Of a DNA stretch of 64,000 nt, positions 54,873 to 64,000 are shown piece after piece (positions within the stretch are counted from its first letter, which is position 1; each line of letters opens with the position of its first letter). The DNA is taken from the NCBI GenBank assembly GCA_001574975.1, contig KQ965885.1:1-64000 (forward strand), in the 5' to 3' direction. A model generated the notes under the pieces. The model had not been told where the DNA came from, did no database searches, and worked only from the letters and a program-made list of their open reading frames with translations. The position numbers were made by a program, and so were the translations under genes. The stretch comes from Gonapodya prolifera JEL478. Lineage: Eukaryota > Monoblepharomycota > Monoblepharidomycetes > Monoblepharidales > Gonapodyaceae.

Positions 54873-57420
54873 ATGTCTCCCGGGGTTAATTGCGGCAAAT
54901 ACCTCACCCAAACGAAATCTTGGCCAATTCATCTCCCGAACAGCTCCGCGATTGAGGAGAACGTCTTCTCCACCGAAGGAGAGGATCAGCTTTCGGACGA
55001 CAGCGATGTTGAGAGCACCCTGTACGACGTCGCGATCGTGGGGTTCGGTGAGTGAGCTCATCTCACAGAACGCTTCCTACTTCACGCTTACGGAACCTCA
55101 TTTTTTGCTCTACGTTGTGCACTAAGGTCCGACGGGTAATCTCCTTGCGAATCTCCTGGCTCGGCAGGGCCATAAAGTTTGCGTCGTGGAACAAAGCACC
55201 GATATCTACGACAAACCAAGGGCGATTGCGTTGGATAACGAGAGTCAGCGCGTACTACAAATGTGTGGCTTTTCCGAGTACTTGCAGGGGATGACCGAGT
55301 GAGCCAGTTTTGTACTAGTTCAAGTTCACGCTTTTAGTTACGGGAATGGATGTCGAAGGCCTTTCGCCGGTGTAAACTTTGTCGGAGTTGACGGTGGTAT
55401 AATATTCTCTCAAGATACGGAGGTATGTTTGTCGTCAAATGCTCATGACCAAGTTCGCAAGTCATCTACAATCTGGTGTCAGCCCAAGCCATACCTTCTT
55501 GCATGGCCGACTGTAAGTTTCGTGGCAACCGTTTCAAATTTCGTATATTTTCCAACAGGTCGCCCTCAACCCAGTCGGTCTCCTTTTCCCAACCAGAGCT
55601 CGAGCGGCATATGTATAACAAGGGGATTAAACGGTTTACTGCTCCCGCTCCGTCAGACTCTGAAAAGACGGGCAGCGTCAAAATGTTCCTTGGACGACGT
55701 GTTCTCAAGCTGGTTGAAGGATCGGATACCGTGAAGCTTGAAGTGGAGGTGCGTCGCTTCTTCCTGTCCAACATACTCTTTGTTCAATATGGTACGTCGG
55801 CACTGACAGGACGTCAGCGATGATCCAACGTTCGTTTTCCACGACATTATATCGTCCAGCAAATTGGCGGCGGCTGGTACCCCTCCCAAGACGATGACCA
55901 CGAATTGCACGTCACGTAGAGCACGAACAAGGATAGAGGCGAAATTTGTTGTTGGCGCCGACGGGGGGTCAAAACAGAGTGTGGTCAGACGACATCTCAA
56001 AATCCCCTACAAGAGCCTCAACTTTGACGAGGTTAGAGCTTCGTTCCACTTTTCTTTCCGACCCTGCGTGCTCATATTCTTGACGTTTATTCTCGGATTT
56101 TTCGGGTCGTGTTCCCGGATTCTGTATTTGCTTAACACTGCAGTGGTGAGTTGAGTGGTGCTGTGCGTCATCTTACCACTTCTGAGAACTCTGCAATCGA
56201 TTGTCAAACTTTAGGTGGGTCGTAGTGGACGCCAAGCTCAAGCGGCAACCATCGCACCCGATCCCTCAAAGATCGCACCAGTATTGTTTCCCAGAACGGC
56301 CGACCACCTTTATCATCGGACCGAATGGACACTTGCGGTGGGAAATCAAGGTGATGCGTGGCGAGAGCCCAGAAATGTTCCTCGACACGACGCACGGTGA
56401 GTTCTCATTTCGCAACTCAATTCATCACGCGCCATTTTGCTGAAGTGACGTTTCAAGGAATTGATCGGATCTGCGAAATCTTGAGAGTTACCTGGCCTGA
56501 TGTCGAAGCTCTCGAACTGTGGCGCGCCTCCTGCTACCGGTTTCACGCTCTTGTGGCATGCAGATGGACCAGTCATGGCGGTCGGATTTTTTTGGCTGGC
56601 GATGCAGGTATTTGACCTCGCGATTACGGTTTAAATGTCTCTGTCGAATTAGATTTTCTCTGTAGCCCACCAAACCCCCCCTTTCCTCGGTCAAGGTCTA
56701 AACTCTGGCTTGCGTGACGCCAGCCACCTCGCCTGGCGCCTCTCCCACGTCCTACGGTTCCTCCCGAAAGATTCAGCATTCCCAGCGACGTCACGTCTCT
56801 TGAAAAGCTATGAGGAGGAGCGCGCACCACACGTAACTCGTGCAGTGGACATTGCTCGCAGTTTGGGGAAGATTGTTGGTCAAACCAACTACTTCCTGGC
56901 CCGTATTCGCGATTATGTCATGCGACTCTCCGCATGGCTCTTCCCTCCAAAACCTTTGAAATATCCGACGATTCATTCTGGCTGCATGTATCAAGGCAAG
57001 CCACTTGCAGGCGATCTGTTTCCGCAACCGTGGGTACTTGATCAGTCGGGATCCACGAAGAAGATGGACGACTGCCTCCCTCTACAAGATAGGGCAGTGT
57101 TTGTGGTGGTTGGGACGGCGCCTGAGCATGTTGGCGATTGGCTGTCAGAGGAAAGCAACGCATTTCTTAATTCGATTGACACGCAGAGGATTGTTGTCCT
57201 CCCGCTCCAGCTCAATGGAAATGGTTCGGACATCAAAGGTGTGGCACATCCTGGCGTCGTTACTGTCGCGGAAGTGGGAAACGTCCTGTCAGGATGGATG
57301 GCGAAGGCGGGCTGTAAGGTGGCGCTCATGAGGCCAGATCGTTGCTATTGTTTTGGAGGCGCGAATGATGCTGAGAGTCTTAACTCCCTCGTAGCGGAGC
57401 TCAAATTATGGTACAGCTGA
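54873..57420 (+). CDS. FAD-dependent aromatic monooxygenase
   Basis: From the ATG at 54873: Rossmann FAD motif YDVAIVGFGPTGNLLANLLA, VCVVEQSTDIYDKPRAIALDNE, SFSQPELERHMYN, the DG motif KFVVGADGGSKQSVVRRHL, GRIFLAGDAAHQTPPFLGQ and GLNSGLRDASHLAWRL, with a thioredoxin-like C-terminus ending 57420. This matches the phenol/4-hydroxybenzoate hydroxylase class: NADPH-dependent ring or aryl hydroxylation in the cytosol. Exons are separated by ~50-70 nt introns. The segment 55430-55565 before SFSQPELE does not close in phase with the introns I can see, so one exon or a single-base error remains there. Confidence 0.85.
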
Positions 57421-57890
57421 TGTATTTTGTGTGATCAAAAATGAAAAAATGAAATCATGTAACGGAAACCATTCCTTCAACACCATTCGCTCAAGCACAC
57501 TTGGAAGCAGTCAGAGGTCGGAAGTTAGCAATGAACAAAAATACGTCACGCTTTTCATGTCATTTGAACGCGTCACGTCACGTCTATGCATGGACAAGAG
57601 TTTTATGCGAGAAATTGAGCCAGAATATAAATTGTGGCCGGAGAGCATACAAAGGGAGAGTACACCGACACAAAGACCAAATTTCGTGCATAAAATAGCA
57701 TATTACATCGCTAGATTTGTTAGGGGACGTTACTACTCTCCCTTGTGCTTCCTCGTCAAGTCTCCACCCTCGACAACCTGGCATTCAAACATGGGTCTGG
57801 CGTGCTCTACAACCATATGGGCGGCTGTGACTGAAGCAGTTCGGATAGCGGGTGCCGTGGTGACCCCAGGGTTCAGCTGTTGAAAGTGCG
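57421..57890. other. Gene-free stretch
   Basis: Downstream of the monooxygenase. A 150-codon plus-strand frame (57431-57883) starts without strong context and resembles no family; I do not call it. Confidence 0.35.
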
Positions 57891-58309
57891 GCAGTTAGAA
57901 TTTGTGCCGACCCGAATTGAATATGCACGTTGCACATACCACAATGCTCTCCATCGTGACGCGCACCTCGTCCCTTTCAAACACAACTGGAAGACTGATG
58001 CGTCCCCGGCTGAACAATGAAGTGGCAAGCACGACAACAAGCTCCGACTTGGTGCAGTTTCCCACAGGGAGGTTGTCCACACGGCAACACCGTAGGAGCC
58101 ACTTGACAGAGACTTGCTCTTTGGTCAGAAACACTGACGAAAATACCTTGAGAATGATACACCACGCAATTGGCAGGGAGAGTTGTGGTGGCTTGATTGT
58201 GGAAGAGATTCTCGTGGGGGGGGATATGTGCCATTCGTGTTCTTTAGTGAAAAATATGTTGGTGGGTGATATGCGTAGATCTGCAGTAAATCGTTCAAGC
58301 TCACAAGAT

Positions 58310-58928
58310 TCAGGGGACATAGGGCTTGTCTCCATTCACGTGCTTCTGCTTGGAAGAAGTTCCACCTCCTGTGGTGACAAGGGGGCCACTTCTAACCAAA
58401 GACGGAGTCGTTTGAAGTTGTACCATCTGCCCGTTCACCAGGTTGTGCGCCGTTGGAATGAGGTTTGCACGGCTGTCGAGCACGGGCGTCTGCACCGGCG
58501 GCAAGGCGGACTTGTCGAGATCGTCAGTTTTGTATAAAGTGCCAAAGTATTCTGGAGACAGAAAGCTCACCGTATGACGAGATACAAATGGCACATTGGA
58601 TGGCGCGGTACTGGTTTGGGGGTTCTTCTTCACGGTTGGTCTCTTCGTGCCATTAACAACCGCAGCTCCTCCAGCTGTTGTAACACTGCCACCAGCGGTC
58701 GACCTGTCGTCCAATACGTCTGCAGCGTTGAGGGGTAGGGAGCCTGGAGCCGCGCGTTCTCGTTGCAGAGGAGGCGGAGTCATTGCTCGTACATCCCTCG
58801 ATACGTATTGTCCAAGTCTCGCTCGTAGAGTTGCTCCTTCGACATAGAGGGTGATGGCGCGGTCTTGACGTTTTGAGTCTTGTATTTGGACATGAGCGCA
58901 ATAATGACTGCCTCGTTTAATGTCGGCA
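58310..58928 (-). CDS. Hypothetical protein
   Basis: ATG at 58926-58928 opens MPTLNEAVIIALMSKYKT and a helical, charged stretch (MSKEQLYERDLDNTYRGM). A GTACGAG donor near 58785 could join a Thr/Ala/Pro-rich frame (ADVLDDRSTAGGSVTT, FVSRHTVSFLSPEYFGTLYK) ending at 58310. Phase at that junction is not settled. A minus-strand frame at 57895-58335 may belong to it or be incidental. No family recognised. Confidence 0.35.
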
Positions 58929-59049
58929 TCGTCGACTGATTTCGACGAGGCGATGAGAGGGAAATTGGGATCGAGTTGGCGCAGACCGACGATTGCCTAT
59001 TATATAGCACCGCCTTGGATGAATGGTGGTGCCCGGCGACTTAGGGTGA

Positions 59050-59165
59050 TTGCCCGTGTGCCTGTGTGCCCGTTTGCCCATGCCCGAGCCCGATGCCTCT
59101 TTCCATGGGCACCGCTGTGGCCACGGGCTCGGGCAACGGGCAGCGGGGTCGAAAAACGGGCAGCA
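59050..59165. repeat. GC-rich imperfect inverted repeat
   Basis: gcccgtttgcccatgcccgagcccg is followed, after ~25 bases, by cgggctcgggcaacgggc, its near reverse complement, then cagcggggtcg. A strong stem of ~18 bp is possible. The flanks also carry gcccgtgtgcctgtgtgcccg. The composition resembles the repeat at the left window edge. Confidence 0.6.
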
Positions 59166-59495
59166 CGTCTGCATCGTTTTGGTTTTTCAATTGGGATTTT
59201 ATTTTCATTGAAACGGCCATGCTCTGTCCACGTCACCATTCTGCGGTTCTGTGGGTGCATCTTGAGGCCCATTTGTACATAGTCCACTTTATGGGTCACA
59301 CGGTTGCTAATACTTGCCCGGTGACGTGGATGGAAAACGGAAGCACTTTCTGGCGCTGAACTGGCTGCGGTCCGATTCGCCTTAACCCGCCTTGGCACTC
59401 CCCCCTCGTCTTCATTTCTTTTCCGACCTCGCTGTACTCTCCTCTCTTCCACTCACCGCGCCCATCATCTGCGCACCTACGCTGCACCTCTCACC

Positions 59496-61628
59496 ATGGC
59501 AGAACGCCACTTCGAGCCGGGCGTATCGGTCGTTCAATACCCGGAGGGCCTCGTAAACGATGCGCTCAACCCTTTCAACGCGCAGGATACCTGGGGTGAG
59601 TGGAAACCCGGGCACGAGGCGGAGTAGGTGGATGGGTGGACTGGCATCACTGGTGGATTCCTTCATCTTCCGTCACTGGCAGGTGGCATCGGAGCCCTCT
59701 TCCCACAGATGCGCCTACCTTTTTACGCGGGGGAATAGGAAGACGAGTTGTTGTGGCTGGAAAGCTCATGTGGGGGCTTCATCAGGACTGAGCAATGGGG
59801 TCTGCGATTTGGATGGAACATATCCGCCATTTTCCATGCCGACAAAGGAGAGAAAGGGACAAATAAGCATGAGCAACGAGGGCTTATTGCGTTCCAGACT
59901 CCATGCTTACTTCTTCTCTTTATTCTTCACTCTTTCATTCAACCACCGACACCAACTCCTCCAGCTAAGATCCAAGCCCTTCCACAAACCATACCCGCAG
60001 AGGCCAGGCTTGTCCGCAAGACATTTTCAAAGGGCCGAACTGCCCACTACCCTGCGATGGGCATTGCTTACACATTGGCACGTGAGTATGGATGTCAGGC
60101 TTTGGATTGTGTGAGCAAGTGCTCCGGCCTTTTGGGTACCAGTTGGTGGAACTTGTGGTGTAGGAAGATAAGAATGCAGACAACCTGTCGACCTGATGTG
60201 AGGGCTGAGAAGGGATGTGCTGTGGGGAACCGGTCAACAAATGAGACAACCTCTGACTTACTCTCTCTCCCACGCACCGTTGCCACCCATTCCTTCAGAC
60301 CCCTCTCTATGGGGCATTGTCATAGGGGCCCTCTGCTGCACCCTTCTCTTCTCACTAGCCTGGACCATCGTCCTTTTTGCCGCCGTGTTCCCTGCAATGT
60401 CGCGCGCCATCGCGGCTGCGGGGTGTCCGCCATGGCTGGCTTGGATTGTTGGTGTGATTATAACCCTCATTGTAAGTAATGGGGAGAGTCGGGTTGTGAA
60501 GATGCTCGTCAGACGTGGACGTGAAGGAATCAATACCTCCCTTCTTCTCCCCTGTGAACGAATGCCTCTTATCTCTTATTCTATACGCACCTTAGATGAT
60601 CTTCCTTGGCTTTCTCGTTTGCGGCATCTTTCTTTTCGGCGGCTTCGAAAGCTCCCTTTTTGACCGTGTGATAAAGCTTGAGGGTTTCGAGAGCCTCATG
60701 AAGCAGAAACGGGGATGGAGCATTTTGTAAGTTGCGTGCGCTCCTCGTGGCTCGTACCAGCTGGAGGGAGGGCGGCTCAAGTTTCTCTTCTCTGCGTACA
60801 GCACACCGTCACTGCCTGTTGCTGCGCTCTTCAACCTTACTCGGTAGGTACAAGTTGGGACACTGCTCTGCCGGCTCCTCCTCATGTGATTTACCTCCTC
60901 TCCCTTCCCCCCTCGTGTGGTAAATCTGCTGAAGCCTAACCACGCTCACGATCACCGTCCCGCTCAACATCCTTCCATTCTTCGGAACCGCTCTCTACGC
61001 CTGGCTCAACGCGTCCAACTACGCGATGGAGCGGCATGTGCACTGTGAGTACAGTATCTGATTCCGTCCTCGACCCGCCTTACACTCCACCGATCCGCAC
61101 TTGGCCGATTTTCACACGGCTGCAACCTGTCACCCGCCCAATTCCACTTTTCCTGCAGACCTCGTCGACTTTAAACATCTCGACCTTGAGCGCACGTGGA
61201 AATACACGCATCATGCTGACCGTCGAGCCGAATACGCCCAATTCGGTTTCGCATGCCTCCTCATGGAAATGGTCCCCGTCGCCCAGGCCTTATTCGTTCT
61301 CACTAACACCGTCGGCGCCGCTCTGTGGGCGTGCGATATTGAGAGGGGCATGATGGCAGGCCCCGAGACGACGGACTTTGAAGATAACGAAGAGGGTCAA
61401 AACGCGCCTGAGGCGACGTCTGGGTCCAGGAGCGAGGAGGAGGGACGCGCCGGGAGCTCCGTGCATAGCACTCAGGCGGCACTAGCTGTGAGCTCGAAGA
61501 GCTACGGAACCCAAGGGTCTGGGAATGGAATGGGGAACCGAATGGGTTCGAACGCATCCATGACGCTGGGCGGGTCACCAGGGGCGTCTACGCATACGGT
61601 GGTGGTAGCACCAAACGTGAAGGGGTGA
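59496..61628 (+). CDS. Rrt8/EI24-like multi-pass membrane protein
   Basis: Six exons (59496-59595, 59965-60081, 60299-60471, 60596-60726, 60935-61044, 61159-61628) join in phase to 366 residues. Membrane segments are SLWGIVIGALCCTLLFSLAW, WLAWIVGVIITLIMIFLGF, LTITVPLNILPFFGTALYAW and FACLLMEMVPVAQALFVLT. The blocks LFDRVIKLEGFESLM, YAWLNASNYAMERH and LTNTVGAALWACDIE match the fungal outer-spore-wall/lipid-droplet Rrt8 group of the EI24 superfamily. The Ser/Gly/acidic C-terminal tail is cytosolic-type. The first intron is unusually long (369 nt). The role is probably in lipid-droplet or wall biology. Confidence 0.8.
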
Positions 61629-62045
61629 TCGTGAGGCGGGCGTGGGACTTGGGGTTGAGTGGGGACTGGTTTGGTGAATGAACGGAACATTAGTAGAATG
61701 GGTAATTGAGATATGTTGAATACTAAAGCGCATCTTCGAAAGTGAAATGAATGTATTGTCATGTCTTGGGATGGCGAAACCTGAAGGGAAACAACCACGA
61801 GGGAGGAGAGGAAGGCAGGGCATTCCCTGTTTGCCTGGTGTGAATCCATACCAACATCCTCCGATCCCCTTGTCTTGGTCGGAGTTAACAATTTTACAAG
61901 AAAGATACCCCCGGATTCCAGTGACTTGTTTCTGTCAACCCGAGTCAGCATGATTGCTGTCCGAAAATCGACACCAAAGAGACCTGACATCTCTGTAACA
62001 GCCAGTTCAAGTGAATGACAGCTTAAAGACGGGGTTTGGGAAAGG

Positions 62046-62941
62046 ATGGGGGGTAGTTTGAATTCCATTCGACCTGAAACGGAGCCCTGCGTGGTTACTG
62101 TGATGAAAACATCGGTTCAATCAATCCCAGCGAAAGCATCCCGGATCAAACGCAACACGCCGACATCATTTGAAAACTCCCTTTTCACCAACGTGCCGGC
62201 TTCTGGCGCCGAACCCACCCTTGAACGCAACGTCTGTTTGACATGCGACCGTACATTCACGAGGCCTCTCATTTCCTCAGGTACTGCTTCGCAGAGTCGA
62301 TTCTGCCATTACATAAAGAAGATGGGAGGGATTGCACGGGACTTCACCAAAAACAACTAGATTGTCGCATTACAGATAATCTCACGCGGCACCTGAGCTC
62401 TAGAATTCTTTCCGAGTTACAGCTTGATACCATCAATAACCTAGATCATGCCATTACCCCAGCAAAGCCAGAAGGACCAACTTTGCAAGAGCAGAGTTCG
62501 TTCCAGGTCGTCAACCCAAAACCCCTTTCCTCTCTCGCACATGAAGGCCCTGAGGGTAGTTGCAACTCAGGTCCACACCCTCGCCGCAGCCATGGTCCGT
62601 GCACTGTTCCCACCACGAATTCTTGCAAAATTGCACAGACGACCGTTCCATTCCCAGAACATGATACAAACCCACCTTTCCACACCAATGCCCTGCCCTT
62701 ACCGTACACAAAAAAGCAATATTTCCCCCAAACCTCCTCTCCAGCACTTGAGCCTCAACCAAAGATTGTGACTCCCACAGGCTCAACTGCAGATCTTGGT
62801 TTGTGGCGATTTGCAGCTCTCCTGAATGTTGGAGATCTTCGACCTTCACCATCTTATAGGCCCTATGTCGCTACCCCATTCGTAACTCAGGGAAGCGTTC
62901 AGGATCGTAAGTTGTTGGGTGAGCAAGATGCCACCTGTTAG
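62046..62941 (+). CDS. Possible Cys-pair nuclear regulator, unresolved
   Basis: A first frame (from ~62046) carries basic SRIKRNTPTS and a Cys pair NVCLTCDRTF at ~62235. A second frame (62243-62941) continues with RYCFAESILPLHKEDGRDC and a Pro/Ser/Thr-rich tail. CLTC followed by YC is reminiscent of fungal Ecl1-type zinc proteins, but the join between frames is not resolved and no ATG context is convincing. Sequence from 62945 to 63560 shows only fragments in the same style (NVEFSGSGIPLK near 63065). Confidence 0.3.
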
Positions 62942-63564
62942 CACAGGCGTTATTAATCTATGAATCGTCACAGACACCCCATGTAATAGTGAAGCAAACG
63001 TCACAACTCCATCTCCCACGCCTTTCTTTTCCAACCCACAATATGACGTTTTCAAAACCCGAAACGTGGAGTTCAGTGGTTCTGGGATACCTCTCAAGGT
63101 TGGACATGAAGCAGAACCACAGCGATTTTTGAGTTCGTTAGGGGGTGGAACATACCAAGGTCCGAGATATGTAGGCGACGGGAAGATTGGGGGAGAGCGG
63201 GCTTGACTTCAGACGAGCAATTCATGATGACGAAGGGGATGTAAAGCACTAAGAGAACGGCAACTTAATTATTTGTAAATACGAGTACGACTTCATGGTA
63301 CTTCAAATCTTTCAAATCGGTGATTGACGGTTGAAAATTTATCCGGTGTTCACTACAATCAGCCCCAAAAGCAACATAAGCCGACCGCTGATCAAGGGGA
63401 CGGCGCGCGCCAAAGCTGCAACATCGCTCGGTGGAACTGGAATCGGTTCGCTCGCACCAGAGGATTTGGAGCGTGTGATCAGAACAATCCCCCTTTGACA
63501 GGGAAAGGTGGGGTTTACGGAGAACTGCCCCTTAGACTCTCGAAACTACGATTTGGGAAGAAAA

Positions 63565-64000
63565 ATGAACTTTGGGAAGCGGACGGCTGGTGTCGATAGT
63601 CCTGCGGAGGACGACTTCCCTCCACTTTTTGCGAACCCAGCTGATGACCCAGAGGAGGAGGAAGATGACGAGCTCACGGAGAGCTCGCGGCTTCTGCGAT
63701 CAGCTGGTATTCCGCTGCCATCCAGTGGTGAGTGCAGCTCCTCGTGGGACTGGATGTGAAGGGAGAAATCCAAGGGATTAGTGGTATTCTCAATCATTGC
63801 CCACTCCTGGCAGGTTCCCCTGTTGCCTCAGCGCCAACTTCGCGGTCGAGATTCCCTTTTGACTTTCGCCTACCCCAGCCGATTCCCAAGCGAACGTCAT
63901 CCCAATCTTCAAACCTCTCGACGTCCTTGTCCACACAAAGAGATCTCATCAACCCTCCTACGAGCGCTCACCAGACAGACCAGCACTCGGGATTTGTTCT
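63565..64000 (+). CDS. Hypothetical protein, N-terminal part, runs off the window
   Basis: ATG 63565 opens MNFGKRTAGVDSPAEDDF, with an acidic run DDPEEEEDDELTESS. The first exon ends at a GTGAGT after SAGIPLPSS (63726). An acceptor at ~63813 (ctggcag) continues in phase with GSPVASAPTSRSRFPFDF and a Ser/Thr-rich stretch to the window end. No domain is visible in the part present. Confidence 0.6.

Noticed and set aside
39923-57420. Secondary-metabolite (PKS/NRPS) cluster
   Set aside because: Many tailoring-type oxidases, but no ketosynthase, adenylation or terpene-synthase backbone gene.
57431-57883. 150-codon plus-strand frame after the monooxygenase
   Set aside because: Mixed composition, no motif, no splice support; more likely 3' UTR and intergenic sequence.
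61502-62068. 188-codon minus-strand frame
   Set aside because: Overlaps the 3' end of the Rrt8-like gene in antisense and has no recognisable domain.
1-64000. tRNA and rRNA genes
   Set aside because: No TTCGAANC box paired with an acceptor stem and A box was found by eye; no rRNA-like stretches. A covariance-model scan would be needed to be certain.

Overview
The window looks like nuclear DNA of a fungus, most likely a zoosporic (chytrid-type) one. Genes are dense, sit on both strands, and are split by many short introns (mostly 50-75 nt, GT..AG, including GTTTGT/GTTTAT donors). They include fungal families: galactokinase, TRM44, a Zn2Cys6 regulator, an Rrt8/EI24-type protein and F-box proteins. 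The clue for a chytrid is a class C (family 3) seven-helix receptor fused to a periplasmic-type solute-binding domain; as far as I know this combination is not seen in Dikarya. That placement is inference.

Region by region: 1-5.4 kb is a repeat and transposon zone with a GC simple repeat, a ~305 bp tandem array, two copies of a ~240 bp MITE-like repeat, and a decayed Ty3/gypsy chromovirus 3' half with polypurine tract and 3' LTR. 5.5-11.5 kb holds a decayed RING-H2 membrane gene, a polytopic membrane protein, a third MITE copy abutting a hAT-like non-autonomous element, and hypothetical genes. 12-17.2 kb has a divergent pair: a His-rich SAM methyltransferase and a membrane-anchored AAA ATPase. 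17.4-24.3 kb has a vanillyl-alcohol-oxidase-type gene with two frameshifts, an F-box protein and galactokinase. 24.6-30.1 kb has the solute-binding-domain receptor and a divergently transcribed LanC-like gene. 30.3-39.4 kb has a membrane-anchored methyltransferase, TRM44 and a Ser/Thr kinase.

39.9-57.4 kb is rich in catabolic genes: class II aldolase, BBE-type FAD oxidase, fumarylacetoacetate-hydrolase-family enzyme, a VOC dioxygenase-like gene and a broken copy of it, an aromatic-ring FAD monooxygenase, and a Zn2Cys6 regulator among them. Together they resemble a hydroxylation, ring-cleavage, hydrolysis and aldol-cleavage set. Two F-box genes lie among them. 58-64 kb has hypothetical genes, an Rrt8/EI24-like membrane protein and a gene cut by the window end.

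Several genes show single-base frame breaks. These could be true pseudogenes or consensus errors in a long-read assembly; the VOC pseudogene, with a 20 bp deletion and a lost splice donor, is clearly real decay. Exon boundaries given with coordinates were checked for reading-phase continuity by hand; others are marked as unresolved.
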